Positions 16,411 through 27,117 of a DNA stretch of 64,000 nucleotides are shown piece after piece. Source of the stretch: Desulfobotulus mexicanus (lineage in GTDB: Bacteria; Desulfobacterota; Desulfobacteria; Desulfobacterales; ASO4-4); assembly GCF_006175995.1 (NCBI RefSeq), contig NZ_VDMB01000004.1, positions 158,941 through 222,940 of the forward strand, written 5' to 3'. The notes below the pieces were generated by a model, which had not been told where the DNA came from, did no database searches, and was given only the letters and a program-made list of their open reading frames with translations. The translations under genes and the position numbers were made by a program. Position 1 is the stretch's first letter, and every line of letters starts with the position of its first letter.

Positions 16411-17898
16411 ATGCTCCTTGAACGCTTTCCGGAAAAAATCTTTTTCAATGAAAAAGTCAGGGCTGGATGCAATGTCGTGCCTTTATGCGCCCGCATCCTT
16501 GCGGACAGTGAAACGCCCGTCTCCATGCTGCGCCGCTTTCACAATTCCCAGGATCCTATCTTCCTGTTTGAGTCCGTGGAGGGGGGGGAGCGCTGGGCAA
16601 GGTACAGCTTCCTTGGCACAAGTTTTAGGTCTGAAATCAGAATTTATCAGGACCGCATAGAAAAACACGGCCCCGGTCCAACAGAAACCCTTCCCCACAA
16701 GGGTGATTTCACCCCTGCCCTGAGGCAGATTCTCCAACGCTACAAACTGGCTGAACTGGAAGACCTGCCCCCCTTCCCCGGCGGTCTTGTGGGATATCTC
16801 AGCTATGAGGCGGTAAGCAGTTTTGAAAAAATTCCCCACAGCCTTCCCCCATCAAGGCCGCTGGGAGTATTTCTCATTCCCGATACCCTTATGGTCTTTG
16901 ACAACCACCGCCACACCCTGACCTGCATCTGCCTTGCCTTTTTAGAAGACGGAGCCAGTGCGGACAGCGCCTATACCACGGCGGAAGCAAGACTGGAAAC
17001 CCTGCTTGAAACCGTCAGAAAGCCTGCCCCTGAAGAAATAGTCTTGCAGGGACCTGCTACGGTTCTCCAGCCCATGACACCGCCAGATATCTTCCGGGAG
17101 CGGGTGGAAAGGGTGAAAAATCATATCATGGAAGGCGATATCATTCAGGCCGTAATCTCCCAGTCTTTTGAAGGTCCGGCTCCGGATGATCCCGTAGCCC
17201 TGTACAGAGCTGTGCGCTACACCAATCCATCACCCTATCTTTTCTTTCTCAGGGCCGGAGGCCAGACCCTTGTGGGTTCTTCCCCGGAAACCATGGTACG
17301 CCTTGAAGAAGGCCTTGCCACACTGAGGCCCATCGCAGGCACCCGGCCAAGGGGCCTCAATCCTTCGGAAGACCGCCGCCTTGCAGATGATCTTTTAAAG
17401 GATGAAAAGGAAAAAGCGGAACACCTCATGCTGGTGGATCTTGGCCGCAACGATCTTGGCCGGATCGCTCGAACGGGCTCGGTTCAGGTAACAGATCTTA
17501 TGATGGTGGAGCGCTACTCCCATGTCATGCATCTGGTTTCCAACATTACAGCCCAGCTGAAGCCGGAACTGGATGCCCTGGATCTTGTGGCAGCCACCTT
17601 CCCCGCCGGTACCCTTTCCGGAGCACCCAAAATCCGGGCCATGGAAATAATAGCGGAAAACGAGGACCAGCCCAGAGACGCCTATGGCGGCGCTGTGGGA
17701 TATTTCAGTTTCAACGGCAACATGGATATGGCCATAGTCATCCGCACTGCCATCATCCGTGGTGAAACCCTCACCGTACGCTCAGGTGCAGGAATTGTGG
17801 CGGACTCGGACCCTGAAACCGAAAGACAGGAAACCCTGAACAAAGCAAGAGCCCTCCAGACGGCCCTTGCCATGCTTACAGGCCCCAAGCCCCTATAA
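16411..17898 (+). CDS. trpE: Anthranilate synthase component I
   Basis: 495 residues, normal length. With TrpG it converts chorismate and glutamine to anthranilate, the first step of tryptophan synthesis. The chorismate-binding domain shows PIAGTRPRG, DLLKDEKEKAEHLMLVDLGRND, FPAGTLSGAPKIRAME and AYGGAVGYFSFNG. The N-terminal FLFESVEGGERWARYSFLG corresponds to the LLES-type tryptophan feedback site, so the enzyme is probably feedback inhibited as well as attenuated. It is the first gene of trpEGDCFBA. The start is ATG at 16411 with AAAGGAT upstream. Confidence 0.97.
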   Translation: MLLERFPEKIFFNEKVRAGCNVVPLCARILADSETPVSMLRRFHNSQDPIFLFESVEGGERWARYSFLGTSFRSEIRIYQDRIEKHGPGPTETLPHKGDFTPALRQILQRYKLAELEDLPPFPGGLVGYLSYEAVSSFEKIPHSLPPSRPLGVFLIPDTLMVFDNHRHTLTCICLAFLEDGASADSAYTTAEARLETLLETVRKPAPEEIVLQGPATVLQPMTPPDIFRERVERVKNHIMEGDIIQAVISQSFEGPAPDDPVALYRAVRYTNPSPYLFFLRAGGQTLVGSSPETMVRLEEGLATLRPIAGTRPRGLNPSEDRRLADDLLKDEKEKAEHLMLVDLGRNDLGRIARTGSVQVTDLMMVERYSHVMHLVSNITAQLKPELDALDLVAATFPAGTLSGAPKIRAMEIIAENEDQPRDAYGGAVGYFSFNGNMDMAIVIRTAIIRGETLTVRSGAGIVADSDPETERQETLNKARALQTALAMLTGPKPL

Positions 17899-17909
17899 GG
17901 AGAAGAATC

Positions 17910-18518
17910 ATGGAAAAAACCCGGATTCTCATGGTGGATAATTTTGATTCCTTCACCTTCAATCTGGTGCAGTATTTTGAAGAGCTTGGTGCTGAGGTTG
18001 TCACCTTCAGAAACAACAATATTACAGCCGAAGAGATTGAAAATATGGATATTGACGGCCTTGTCATTTCTCCAGGACCGGGAAGGCCTGAAAATGCAGG
18101 TGTTTCCATGGATTTTATCCGGCGTTTTTCCGGCAAAAAACCCATACTCGGCGTATGTCTGGGACATCAGAGCATTGCAAGGGTATTTGATGCGGAAGTG
18201 GTCCATGCAAAGCGGCTCATGCATGGCAAGGTTTCTGAAATCACAGCCGACGGAAAGGGTGTTTTTGCAGGTGTCACCCGGCCCTTCAAGGCCATGCGTT
18301 ACCATTCATTAGCCGTCAGGGAAGAAAGTCTTCCCTTTTGCCTTGAAATCACAGCCCGCTCAGAAGACGGGGAAATCATGGGGCTGCGTCATCGGGAACA
18401 CCCCACCGAAGGAATACAGTTCCATCCCGAATCCATCATGACCCCCATGGGCAAACGCTTTCTTCGTAATTTTCTGGATCAGGCCGCAGGTCATATATCA
18501 GGCCATACAAAGGAGTGA
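17910..18518 (+). CDS. trpG: Anthranilate synthase component II, glutamine amidotransferase
   Basis: 202 residues, class I glutamine amidotransferase that supplies ammonia to TrpE. Signatures: MVDNFDSFTFNLVQ, ISPGPGRPENAG, nucleophile Cys in LGVCLGHQSIA, and His/Glu in GIQFHPESIMT. It is a separate cistron, not fused to trpD, starting 11 bases after trpE with AAGGAGAAGAATC as ribosome binding site. In some bacteria the same subunit also serves p-aminobenzoate synthase (PabA role); this cannot be judged here. Confidence 0.97.
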   Translation: MEKTRILMVDNFDSFTFNLVQYFEELGAEVVTFRNNNITAEEIENMDIDGLVISPGPGRPENAGVSMDFIRRFSGKKPILGVCLGHQSIARVFDAEVVHAKRLMHGKVSEITADGKGVFAGVTRPFKAMRYHSLAVREESLPFCLEITARSEDGEIMGLRHREHPTEGIQFHPESIMTPMGKRFLRNFLDQAAGHISGHTKE

Positions 18519-18521
18519 ATC

Positions 18522-19550
18522 ATGCTGTTCAGAAAGCTTATGGAAAAAATCATCCGCCATGAAGATCTCACGGAACAGGAATGTGGTGAGGCCCTGGAGG
18601 CCATATTCACCGGTGAAACCGATCCTGCCACAGTGGCAGGTTTTCTTGCAGCCCTTGCGGTAAAGGGAGAAAGCGCCAGCGAACTGACCGGTGCGGCCCG
18701 TGTTCTGAGGCGTAACATGCAGCGCATCCAGACACCGGCCAGCCTTACGGTGGACACCTGCGGTACGGGCGGAGACGGGGCAGATACCTTCAATATTTCC
18801 ACCACAGCGGCCTTTGTGGTGGCAGGCTGCGGGGCGGTGGTGGCAAAACACGGCAACCGTTCCGTTTCCAGCAAATGCGGCAGTGCCGATGTACTGGAAA
18901 CACTCGGTGTTCGGCTCGACATCCCTGCGGAAGCCGTGGAGGAAGCCCTCTTTGAAATCAATATAGGGTTTCTCTTTGCCCCAAACTTCCATGCCGCTGT
19001 CCGCCATGCAGGTCCTGCCAGAAAAGCCCTTGGCATCCGTACCCTCTTCAATGCCATCGGTCCCATGGCCAACCCTGCGGCGGCATCCTGTCAGGTGATA
19101 GGTGTGTTCAAGCCGGAGCTTACGGAAAGCATGGGACAGGCCCTGCTGGATCTTGGAACCCGCAAAGCCTTTGTTGTACACGGCCATGACGGGCTGGATG
19201 AAATTTCCGTATGCGCTCCCACAAGGGTGACTGAGGCAGCAGATGGCAGGCTGAAAACCTATGACCTTTATCCTGAGATATATTTTGGCGAACCCGCAGA
19301 TCCTGAAGACCTGAAAGGTGGGGATGCTACAGAAAATGCTGCCATTACCCGGGCTGTTCTCTCCGGTGAAAAGGGAGCAAAGCGCAACATTGTTCTCATC
19401 AACAGTGCGGCCGCCCTTGTGGCCTGTGACAAGGCAAAGGACATTAAAGATGGCATCAAACTTGCCGGGGAAGCCATTGATTCCGGCGCTGCCATGGCAA
19501 AACTGGAGGCCCTGATCCAATTTACTCAGGAGGCCTCAGGTGGTAGATAA
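18522..19550 (+). CDS. trpD: Anthranilate phosphoribosyltransferase
   Basis: 342 residues. Transfers phosphoribosyl from PRPP to anthranilate. Clear signatures are VDTCGTGGDGADTFNIST, VVAKHGNRSVSSKCGSADVLE and FLFAPNFHAAVRHAGPAR, the PRPP/Mg and anthranilate sites. It begins three bases after trpG (ribosome binding site AAGGAGTG lies in the end of trpG) and its end overlaps the GTG start of trpC by 11 bases. Confidence 0.97.
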   Translation: MLFRKLMEKIIRHEDLTEQECGEALEAIFTGETDPATVAGFLAALAVKGESASELTGAARVLRRNMQRIQTPASLTVDTCGTGGDGADTFNISTTAAFVVAGCGAVVAKHGNRSVSSKCGSADVLETLGVRLDIPAEAVEEALFEINIGFLFAPNFHAAVRHAGPARKALGIRTLFNAIGPMANPAAASCQVIGVFKPELTESMGQALLDLGTRKAFVVHGHDGLDEISVCAPTRVTEAADGRLKTYDLYPEIYFGEPADPEDLKGGDATENAAITRAVLSGEKGAKRNIVLINSAAALVACDKAKDIKDGIKLAGEAIDSGAAMAKLEALIQFTQEASGGR

Positions 19551-20352
19551 AATGACTTCCATTTTGAAAAAAATCCTTGAAAAACGAAAATTCAGGATTG
19601 AACAGGCCCAAAGGGAGCGGCCTGAAAGCCTTTTATCTGACATGCTTTCCCAAAGACCCAATATCCGGGATTTTGGGGCCGGTCTGCACCAAAGCCCCCA
19701 AAAACCCGCAGCCATTATTGCAGAAATTAAACGCAGATCCCCTTCCAAGGGGGATCTTAATCCAGACCTTGATGCAGCATCCCTTGCAAAGGCCTATGAA
19801 AATGGCGGAGCTGTAGCCCTTTCCGTTCTAACGGAACCTGATTTTTTCGGTGGCAGCATTGAGGATATGAAGGAGGCACGAACAGCAACCCGTCTTCCCG
19901 TACTGCGCAAGGATTTTATCTTTCACCCCTATCAGGTGCTGGAATCGGCTGTTCTGGGGGCAGATGCCATTCTCCTGATCGCCCGTATTCTTGAGCCAAA
20001 GCTCCACAAGGAACTGGCGGCTCTGGCTTCTGAGCTGGGTCTCGCTGTGCTGCACGAAATCCATGGAGAAGAAGAAATTCCCCAGACACTGGATGCAGGG
20101 GCCAGATTTATTGGCATCAACAACAGGGATCTTGCCACCTTTGAAACGGACATCCGCATTGCCCCCAGCATGGCGGCCCTCCTGCCCAAGGGAGTTATTC
20201 CCGTGGCCCTTTCCGGCATCCGGGGACCTGAGGACATAGCCGTCTCCAGACACCTTGGTGTGCACAGCTTTCTTGTGGGCGAAAGCCTTGTGCTCAGCCA
20301 TGATCCGGAAAAAGACCTGAAGGCCATGGTGGAAAGCGGGGTTCTCCCATGA
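19540..20352 (+). CDS. trpC: Indole-3-glycerol phosphate synthase
   Basis: 270 residues, TIM barrel. Closes the pyrrole ring of indole on carboxyphenylamino-deoxyribulose phosphate. Signatures: IIAEIKRRSPSKGDL, ALSVLTEPDFFGGS, PVLRKDFIFHPYQV, IGINNRDLATFETD and ALSGIRGPEDI. Start GTG at 19540 is preferred since AGGAGG lies six bases upstream; an ATG at 19552 lacks one. It is a stand-alone TrpC, not a TrpC-TrpF fusion, and overlaps trpF by four bases. Confidence 0.96.
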   Translation: MVDKMTSILKKILEKRKFRIEQAQRERPESLLSDMLSQRPNIRDFGAGLHQSPQKPAAIIAEIKRRSPSKGDLNPDLDAASLAKAYENGGAVALSVLTEPDFFGGSIEDMKEARTATRLPVLRKDFIFHPYQVLESAVLGADAILLIARILEPKLHKELAALASELGLAVLHEIHGEEEIPQTLDAGARFIGINNRDLATFETDIRIAPSMAALLPKGVIPVALSGIRGPEDIAVSRHLGVHSFLVGESLVLSHDPEKDLKAMVESGVLP

Positions 20353-20972
20353 CCTTCATCAAGATCTGCGGCATCACCAGCCCGGATACGGCCCGTTTCT
20401 GTGCAGACCTTAAGGTGGATGCCATAGGATGCGTCTTTTTTCCAAAAAGCCCGAGACACCTTGATGTAAAAATGGCAAAAACCATCACCGATGCCGTACC
20501 AAAAACCATGCTGAAGGTGGCTGTCATGGTCGATCCCGATTTCAAGATATCTGTGGATACGGCAACAAAGGCAGGCTGCAATGCCATACAGCTCCATGGA
20601 AAAGAAAATCCTTTTCTGGTGGAATCCCTGCGACAGGAGGGTTTTTACGTCATTAAGGGACTTTATCTCTTTCAGGAACCTACGGTGGCTGAGGCTTCAG
20701 CTTATCCGGCAGACCGCTTTCTTGTGGAAGCTGCCGCAGGAACCATGCCCGGCGGCAACGCCAAAAGCTGGGACTGGGCAGCGGCCAAGGATTTCTGCCA
20801 GCGTTATCCTGCCCTGCTTGCCGGTGGCCTCAATCCTGATAATGTAAAAGATGCCCTCATCGAAGCAAAGCCCTTTGGCGTGGATGTAAGCTCCGGCGTT
20901 GAATCTTCGCCCGGTATCAAGGATCATGAAAAAATAAAGGCCTTTGTGGAGGCCGTTCGTAATTATATATGA
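20349..20972 (+). CDS. trpF: Phosphoribosylanthranilate isomerase
   Basis: 207 residues, TIM barrel performing the Amadori rearrangement of phosphoribosylanthranilate. The active-site Cys is in [13 protein letters not shown] and the general acid Asp in [15 protein letters not shown]; phosphate-binding [12 protein letters not shown] is present. The start ATG overlaps the trpC stop (ATGA), so the two are coupled. Confidence 0.96.
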   Translation: MTFIKICGITSPDTARFCADLKVDAIGCVFFPKSPRHLDVKMAKTITDAVPKTMLKVAVMVDPDFKISVDTATKAGCNAIQLHGKENPFLVESLRQEGFYVIKGLYLFQEPTVAEASAYPADRFLVEAAAGTMPGGNAKSWDWAAAKDFCQRYPALLAGGLNPDNVKDALIEAKPFGVDVSSGVESSPGIKDHEKIKAFVEAVRNYI

Positions 20973-20982
20973 AAGGAAAACC

Positions 20983-22215
20983 ATGACTGCTTACCCGGAT
21001 TTCTCTGCCCTGCCCGATGCAAAGGGCCATTTTGGAATTTTCGGCGGCCGCTATGTGGGAGAAACCCTCATGCCCGCCCTTCTGGAGCTGGAAAAAAGCT
21101 TTGAGTCCATCCGGAAGGACAAGGACTTTCAAAGGGAGCTTCTGATTCTTCTTCAGGATTATGCAGGACGGCCAACGGCCCTCTATGCCGCAGACCGGCT
21201 TTCGGACATGGCCGGAGGAGCAAGAATTTTTCTCAAACGGGAAGATCTGACCCACACCGGTGCCCATAAAATCAATAATACCCTTGGGCAGGTGCTGCTG
21301 GCCCATCGCATGGGAAAACGCCGGGTCATTGCCGAGACCGGAGCAGGTCAGCACGGTGTGGCCACGGCCACGGCCGCAGCCCGTTTTGGCATGTCGTGTA
21401 CGGTTTTCATGGGGAAAGAAGATATCCGGCGACAGGCCCCCAATGTGGCACGTATGAAACTTCTCGGCGCAGAAGTTATTTCCGTAGAAGAAGGAACCGC
21501 TACCCTGAAGGATGCCATGAACGCAGCACTCCGTCACTGGACAGCCTGTGTGGAAGACACCTTTTATGTGATCGGTTCCGTGGCAGGCCCCCATCCCTAT
21601 CCCCTGATGGTGCGGGAATTTCAAAAAGTGATTGGTGAAGAAGCAAAGGAGCAGTTTTTGACCAGAACCGGCGGTATGCCAGACCTTCTGGTAGCAGCCG
21701 TAGGCGGCGGCTCCAACGCCATGGGGCTTTTCTTTCCCTTTCTGGACACAAAGGTTGAAATGCTGGGAGTGGAAGCCGCAGGCGAAGGCCTTGAAGGCCG
21801 TCATGCGGCCACCCTTCTCAAGGGGAGCGTAGGCGTTCTCCATGGCTCCAAGTCCTATGTGCTGCAAAGCGAAGACGGCCAGATTCTGGAAGCCCACAGT
21901 GTGTCCGCAGGGCTGGATTATCCCGGTGTGGGGCCGGAGCATTCCCTCTTCAAGGACTGCGGACGGGTACGATACACTGCCATTACGGACATACAGGCCC
22001 TTTCCGCCTTCAAGCTTCTGACCCTGAGCGAAGGCATTCTTCCGGCACTGGAATCCAGCCATGCCCTGGCCGCTGCAATTCTTGAGGCAAAAAAAAGGCC
22101 GAAAACCCAGAGCATTCTTGTGAATCTTTCCGGCAGAGGCGACAAGGACATGGCCAATGCCACGAATCATCCGGAGTTTGACACCATCAACGCAGAACTT
22201 CTTCTGAATTCATAA
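20983..22215 (+). CDS. trpB: Tryptophan synthase beta chain
   Basis: 410 residues from ATG 20983 (GAAAGGAAAA upstream; a longer frame into trpF has no support). PLP enzyme condensing indole with serine. The PLP lysine is in [11 protein letters not shown], the catalytic Glu in AETGAGQHG, the phosphate loop in [10 protein letters not shown], and the substrate loop in [12 protein letters not shown]. It is the TrpB1 type that needs TrpA, which follows directly. Confidence 0.97.
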   Translation: MTAYPDFSALPDAKGHFGIFGGRYVGETLMPALLELEKSFESIRKDKDFQRELLILLQDYAGRPTALYAADRLSDMAGGARIFLKREDLTHTGAHKINNTLGQVLLAHRMGKRRVIAETGAGQHGVATATAAARFGMSCTVFMGKEDIRRQAPNVARMKLLGAEVISVEEGTATLKDAMNAALRHWTACVEDTFYVIGSVAGPHPYPLMVREFQKVIGEEAKEQFLTRTGGMPDLLVAAVGGGSNAMGLFFPFLDTKVEMLGVEAAGEGLEGRHAATLLKGSVGVLHGSKSYVLQSEDGQILEAHSVSAGLDYPGVGPEHSLFKDCGRVRYTAITDIQALSAFKLLTLSEGILPALESSHALAAAILEAKKRPKTQSILVNLSGRGDKDMANATNHPEFDTINAELLLNS

Positions 22216-22226
22216 GGAATTTGACC

Positions 22227-23030
22227 ATGAACCGCATCAGCAGGATGTTTAATCAGTGCGAAAAGCACAAAGAAGCTGCCCTCATCGGCTTTGTAACCGC
22301 AGGTGATCCGGACATGGAAACCAGCAGAAAAATTATTTTTTCCATGCTGGACAATGGTATGGATCTCCTTGAAATCGGTATTCCCTTTTCCGATCCCACG
22401 GCAGACGGCCCTGCCATTCAACTGGCTTCCCAGAGGGCACTTAAGGCGGGAATGAGCCTTGGCCCTGCTCTGAAAATGGTCAAGGAAATCCGGGAAAAGT
22501 ACCCAACCCCCATTGTACTCTTTTCCTACTTAAACCCCATCCTTGCCCATGGCCCGGAAAAATTCTGCAAAGATGCCGCAGCTGCTGGAGCAGATGGTGT
22601 GCTGGTGGTGGATATGCCCCTTGAGGAATCAAACGAGCTTCTTCCTTTTCTGAAGGTCTCAGGCCTTGTTTCCATCCCCCTTGTGGCTCCCACCACACCG
22701 GAAGACAGAATGAAGGAGATCTGCAAAAATGCTGAAGGATTTCTGTATCTTGTTTCAATGACCGGAGTAACCGGCTCCGGTGGCCTTGATCCGGAAAAAG
22801 CAGGAGCCATGGCCCGGAAGGTCCGGAGCTTAAGCCCCGTTCCCGTGGCTTTGGGTTTTGGCATCAGCGAAGCTTCTCAGGTTGCGGCCCTGGCACCGCA
22901 TACAGACGGTATTGTTATTGGCTCGGCCTTTGTCAGGACCATAGGAGAGACAAAGGATAAAGAAAAGATCCCGGAGATTCTGGGAAGGATGACAAGGGAA
23001 TTCAAGCAGGCCTGCAAATATTCAGGCTGA
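22227..23030 (+). CDS. trpA: Tryptophan synthase alpha chain
   Basis: 267 residues, TIM barrel that cleaves indole-3-glycerol phosphate. Catalytic Glu is in LLEIGIPFSDPTADGP, catalytic Asp in VLVVDMPLEES; the phosphate loop is in ALGFGISEASQ and loop 6 in SMTGVTGSGG. Start taken at ATG 22227 with AAGGAA eight bases upstream in place of the TTG at 22221. Last gene of the operon, followed by a hairpin. Confidence 0.97.
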   Translation: MNRISRMFNQCEKHKEAALIGFVTAGDPDMETSRKIIFSMLDNGMDLLEIGIPFSDPTADGPAIQLASQRALKAGMSLGPALKMVKEIREKYPTPIVLFSYLNPILAHGPEKFCKDAAAAGADGVLVVDMPLEESNELLPFLKVSGLVSIPLVAPTTPEDRMKEICKNAEGFLYLVSMTGVTGSGGLDPEKAGAMARKVRSLSPVPVALGFGISEASQVAALAPHTDGIVIGSAFVRTIGETKDKEKIPEILGRMTREFKQACKYSG

Positions 23031-23039
23031 AGGAGAGAT

Positions 23040-23074
23040 ATCCGGAGAAAGGCTTTCCTGTCTGTTCTCCGGAT
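23040..23074. terminator. Hairpin between convergent trpA and rsgA
   Basis: Perfect 10-bp stem ATCCGGAGAA (23040-23049) / TTCTCCGGAT (23065-23074) with a 15-base loop, ten bases after the trpA stop and 16 before the rsgA end. There is no long T run on either side, so it is at best a weak bidirectional terminator. Confidence 0.5.
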
Positions 23075-23089
23075 TCACAGCAGAATCTA

Positions 23090-24169
23090 CTACCTCTCTC
23101 TCTTACTGCCACGCCGCTTCATGCTTTTACCGGCTTTTTTTATAAAAGATCCGAACAACTTATCTTTATTGCGTTTATCCAGATAAGACATTTCATGGAA
23201 CTCCGACTCTTTTCTGAGTTTGACATAGGAATGAAAACGCTCCTCGCTGAGATCACCTCCTGCCATGGCCGCAATAACAGCACAGCCGGACTCCTGGGTG
23301 TGACTACAGTCACTGAAACGGCAGGTTCTGGAAAGTTCAAGGATATCATCAAACTCCCTTCTGATTCCCTCGCCCCTGTCCATCATGCCCAGTTCCCTCA
23401 TGCCCGGTGTATCAATAAAGAGGATCCCGGTATCCAGCACAATCAGTTGCCGCCGTGTTGTGGTGTGGGTGCCCTCTCCCGTGGCACTGACGGCACGGGT
23501 CGCATAGGCGTCACGGCCCGCCAGGCCATTAATCAGCGTGGTTTTACCCACACCGGATGATCCCAGCAGACAATAGGTCCGACCCGGCAGCAGGACTTCG
23601 TGAAAGGCATCCAGTCCCATACCCGTCTCATTGCTAAGGGGAATTATTCTGACTGTGATACCGGCCTGTTTCACAGCAGCAATCTTTTCCTGGAGTTCTT
23701 CATGGGAGATCAGATCCGTTTTAGCAAGAATAACAATGGGCTCCACATTTCCGTCAGCGGCCATGACCATATAGCGGTTCAACCGGGCCGGATTAAAATC
23801 AAAATGACAGGACTGCACAATGAAAGCCACATCCACATTGGCCGCAATCATCTGATAGTCCACTTCGGATCCGGCCCGCTTTCGCCGTAAAAAACTCTTT
23901 CTGGGAAACACGCCGTGAATAATGGCATATGTATCATCACTATGATATTGCACACTGACCCAGTCGCCCACACATGGCAGTTCGCTCGGCGAACCAGCCT
24001 GAAAATACATTCTTCCTGCCAGCTCCGCGGGAATCTCACCCTGCTCATTCCTGATGGTAAAATAATGACGATCAACGGCTGCCACTCTGGCAACGCTGTA
24101 ATCCGCACCGCAAATATCACCGGATTTTTCTTTAAACCAGCAATCAAATCCCAAATTTTCAATCTTCAC
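23090..24169 (-). CDS. rsgA: Ribosome small subunit-dependent GTPase RsgA (YjeQ)
   Basis: 359 residues. Circularly permuted GTPase: N-terminal OB-fold (about 40-110), then G4 (ILAKTDLIS), G1 (LLGSSGVGKTTLIN), the switch region with G2 (TTTRR) and G3 (DTPGMRELG) in permuted order, and a C-terminal zinc knuckle with Cys-His ligands in CRFSDCSHTQESGC. It checks late 30S subunit assembly in the cytoplasm. The basic tail (KRRGSKRER) is typical. It stands alone on the minus strand, convergent with the trp operon. Confidence 0.95.
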   Translation of the reverse strand: MKIENLGFDCWFKEKSGDICGADYSVARVAAVDRHYFTIRNEQGEIPAELAGRMYFQAGSPSELPCVGDWVSVQYHSDDTYAIIHGVFPRKSFLRRKRAGSEVDYQMIAANVDVAFIVQSCHFDFNPARLNRYMVMAADGNVEPIVILAKTDLISHEELQEKIAAVKQAGITVRIIPLSNETGMGLDAFHEVLLPGRTYCLLGSSGVGKTTLINGLAGRDAYATRAVSATGEGTHTTTRRQLIVLDTGILFIDTPGMRELGMMDRGEGIRREFDDILELSRTCRFSDCSHTQESGCAVIAAMAGGDLSEERFHSYVKLRKESEFHEMSYLDKRNKDKLFGSFIKKAGKSMKRRGSKRER

Positions 24170-24243
24170 AATAAGTTCCCATCAATACATTGCATGGTTT
24201 AAACTACTATCCTGCTTTCTCCTAATGGACAGCATGGAAAGCG

Positions 24244-26943
24244 TCAAGTCCGGATTTCCTGCAAAGGAAGCCAGGCAGCAAGGGTTTCCGCCAGATCATA
24301 ACCGGAAATGGGTTTTGAAAGAAAAGCGTTCATACCGGACTGAAAGCATTTTTCCTTATCCCTCCTGGTGGCATTGGCTGTCATGGCTATTATCAGAATA
24401 TCCGGAGAAAGCCCCCTCACCTCACCGCTTCTGATTCTGCGGGTGACTTCAGTACCGTCCATATCCGGCATCTGAACATCCATAAGAATCAGATCATAGG
24501 GAGACTGCCCAAGCATTTCCAGTGCTTCTGCTCCGCTCTGGGCGATATCCGCAGCCAGCCCAAGTTTTTTAAGAAAACCCCGAGCTACCTGCTGATTGGT
24601 GAGATCATCTTCAACCACAAGAATACGGGCTTTTTTCTGCTCTGAACTCAGAAGGGATTCAGGAGAACGAACCTTTGGAACAGAAGCCTTCTTTTCTTCT
24701 TCATCGCTTAGAATATCAACCTTTTTAAAGGATACGGTAAACCAGAAACAGGAACCATTATTTTCTGAGCTCTCCAGTCCCATCTGGCCACCCATTTTTT
24801 CTGCAAGCTGTCGGGAAATTAAAAGTCCAAGCCCAGTTCCACCGTATCTGCGGGAAATGGAGCTGTCCGCCTGGGAAAAGGGCTGGAAAAGGGAAGGGAT
24901 TTTTTCTTTTGAAATACCTATCCCCGTATCCTGAATCCGGAAACAAAGATAAACTCCTGGTCCATGGCTTGCTGTTTCACTTACGGCAATGGAGATACCT
25001 CCATCATGGGTAAATTTCAGGGCATTTCCCACAAGATTGGTAAGAATACGGCGCAGCTTGTCCGTATCTCCCATGAGTCTGTCCGTTACATCGTCGGCGA
25101 TGTCACAGGTAAAATCCAGCCCCTTTTCCCGGGCCAGAAGGATCATGGGCGCACAGAAGACTTCCATAAAATGACGGAGGCCAAAGGAAATAAATTCGAG
25201 ACTGAATTTATCGGATTCAATTTTAGCCAAATCAAGAAGCCCGTTAATCATGCCAAGTACTGAACCGCAACTGTCCTGCATAATGCGAAGATAACTATGC
25301 TGTTCTTCATCCAGACGGGTCTGAAACAGAAGCTCGGCCATGCCCTGTATGCCATTCATGGGAGTTCGAAGTTCATGGCTCATATGGGTTAAAAAAGCAC
25401 TCTTGGCATCGTTATCGGCTTCGGCCTTTTCCTTGGCACGGGCCAGTTCCTGCTGGCTTTTCTTATACATTGCAAGGGAATCTTCCAGTCTTTTTTCCGA
25501 AACCATACGTTCAATCAAATGACCTGCAAAGGCTGCGGCCTGAGTCATGATATCCAGCAGGGCCTCATCTTTTTCTTCAAGCGAAGAGGAAAGGAAAAGG
25601 GCTTCGGCCTTAAGATGGTAGCTGTCGCAAACGGGCAGCACACAAACGTTTTTTGATAATAAGGCAGACTCTTCTGAAAAAAGTACCGGCTTTTCAAGGG
25701 AAAAATATTTCTCAACCCCATCCTGCAGGCTTTCCAGCAGCTGTGCCCGGCATTCACTCTGCCCTGCACAACTGCACCCCGTTATAAGAGCCTCTTTTTC
25801 TTCACTCAGCTTCATCCGGAAAAAACCTGCCTCCCAGACACCGTATTCACAGATATGTTCAAGGAAAATTCTGGCCGCATCTTCAAGACCATCTGCCTGC
25901 TGAACAGCAAAGGCAAGATCCCGCATAAGACCTGTCAACTCGGCCTTTGCCTGAAGTTCAATATTTTTTTTATCAGCTTTTTTCTGCCGGGCCACCTGCT
26001 TATGAAGAATCCATGCCATGGACCCCAGCCCCATGAAAACCAGCATAAAAATCAAAACAAGATGACGGACCTCCCTTTCCCATACTTTGAGAATATGATT
26101 TCTGTTCAGAACCGTACCCATGTGGAAGGGAAAATCCGGCAGCTGACATGTGGCAACAATATATTCTTTATCTGTAAAGGAACGCATACCCCCTGCGGTA
26201 AGATCATCCAAAGAAAAAGAACCGAAATAAGGCAGCTCCAAAAGCCTTGCTCCAGGCCCCTTTTGACTGCTGCTCTCCGCCGGAAACCATCCCGACAGTA
26301 CACGCCCATCCGTGTTATATAAAACAATGGCATCAACGCCCGGAGCTTCATATTGCTGATACTGTTTTCTGAAATGGGCAAAATCCACAACCCCAACAAC
26401 TACTCCTAGAAATCTGCCATCTCTGCTTTCCACCCTGCGGCTGAACCGGATATCAAAACCGCCCTTTTCATTTTCTGGCGCAGTACTGATGTCAAAATCC
26501 ATCAGGGCATCTTTATGCATATCCAGAAAATAATCCTTATCCGTCTGGGTAATGTCCAGTACCTCTCCCCTTGGATGTACGTATACAAGCTGTGCTTTTT
26601 CATCCAGAATATAAATATTTTTAAGCTGATGCAGAAAAAGAATACGACGGCGGATGACATCTTCAACAGCAGCATTGCCCAGAACATCGCCTTCTTCCAG
26701 AAAAGGTATAAGGGACAAAAGGGTGATATCAATGGCACGGAACAGGCCTGATGCATGTTCTGCAAAAATCTGTGTCTCAATACGGGAACGCAGCTCTGCC
26801 GTTTCAAGAAGATTCTGGCGGGATTCCATCTTGGTAAAAACCACAAAAATCAGAAAGCAGAGAGTCAGCCCAGCCAGTATAAGACCAGTAAGAAAGAAAG
26901 GCTTAAAAATAAGGGAATAATGGAACTTTTTAAAACTTTTCAT
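24244..26943 (-). CDS. Membrane hybrid histidine kinase (Cache-GAF-HisKA-HATPase-REC)
   Basis: About 899 residues from ATG 26943 (GGAAAGGA upstream; a longer frame to 27021 is not supported). Two membrane helices (about 10-35 and 310-335) flank a periplasmic Cache-type sensor of about 275 residues. Then a coiled coil, a GAF-like region (about 350-510), HisKA with His in [14 protein letters not shown], HATPase with [17 protein letters not shown] and [11 protein letters not shown], and a receiver with [25 protein letters not shown] and LSKPISG. No Hpt domain, so phosphate must go to a separate Hpt protein or regulator. It lies 174 bases downstream of a DctP-like receptor on the same strand, and the Cache domain could read that receptor or its ligand. 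Confidence 0.93.
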   Translation of the reverse strand: MKSFKKFHYSLIFKPFFLTGLILAGLTLCFLIFVVFTKMESRQNLLETAELRSRIETQIFAEHASGLFRAIDITLLSLIPFLEEGDVLGNAAVEDVIRRRILFLHQLKNIYILDEKAQLVYVHPRGEVLDITQTDKDYFLDMHKDALMDFDISTAPENEKGGFDIRFSRRVESRDGRFLGVVVGVVDFAHFRKQYQQYEAPGVDAIVLYNTDGRVLSGWFPAESSSQKGPGARLLELPYFGSFSLDDLTAGGMRSFTDKEYIVATCQLPDFPFHMGTVLNRNHILKVWEREVRHLVLIFMLVFMGLGSMAWILHKQVARQKKADKKNIELQAKAELTGLMRDLAFAVQQADGLEDAARIFLEHICEYGVWEAGFFRMKLSEEKEALITGCSCAGQSECRAQLLESLQDGVEKYFSLEKPVLFSEESALLSKNVCVLPVCDSYHLKAEALFLSSSLEEKDEALLDIMTQAAAFAGHLIERMVSEKRLEDSLAMYKKSQQELARAKEKAEADNDAKSAFLTHMSHELRTPMNGIQGMAELLFQTRLDEEQHSYLRIMQDSCGSVLGMINGLLDLAKIESDKFSLEFISFGLRHFMEVFCAPMILLAREKGLDFTCDIADDVTDRLMGDTDKLRRILTNLVGNALKFTHDGGISIAVSETASHGPGVYLCFRIQDTGIGISKEKIPSLFQPFSQADSSISRRYGGTGLGLLISRQLAEKMGGQMGLESSENNGSCFWFTVSFKKVDILSDEEEKKASVPKVRSPESLLSSEQKKARILVVEDDLTNQQVARGFLKKLGLAADIAQSGAEALEMLGQSPYDLILMDVQMPDMDGTEVTRRIRSGEVRGLSPDILIIAMTANATRRDKEKCFQSGMNAFLSKPISGYDLAETLAAWLPLQEIRT

Positions 26944-27031
26944 GGGATTCCTTTCCATATGTAAAGGAAACGGTAGGACAGGCAAGCTGCTGAAGCATCC
27001 TTCTTCACGGAGTAATCGCATGTAAATTTTT

Positions 27032-27110
27032 AGTAACTTCTGGGTAAATTGCAGTTACTCAGAAGCAGGTCGTCTTCGGCATTTTGTCATAAGGTAACTT
27101 TTGAAGTTAC
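27032..27110. repeat. Clustered GTAACTT inverted repeats between dctP and kinase genes
   Basis: AGTAACTTCTGGGTAA (27032-27047), AGTTACTCAGAAG (27053-27065) and the perfect inverted repeat GTAACTT-TTG-AAGTTAC (27094-27110) lie in the gap between the DctP-like gene and the hybrid kinase. The reverse complement of 27053-27065, CTTCTGAGTAACT, recurs at 59733-59745. They may be binding sites or an mRNA-processing element. Confidence 0.5.
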
Positions 27111-27117
27111 TCATAAT

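Noticed and set aside
18498..19520. A 340-codon minus-strand frame
   Set aside because: Antisense to trpD with clear family signatures; no independent support.
20917..22170. A 417-codon minus-strand open frame
   Set aside because: Antisense to trpB, no recognisable domain.
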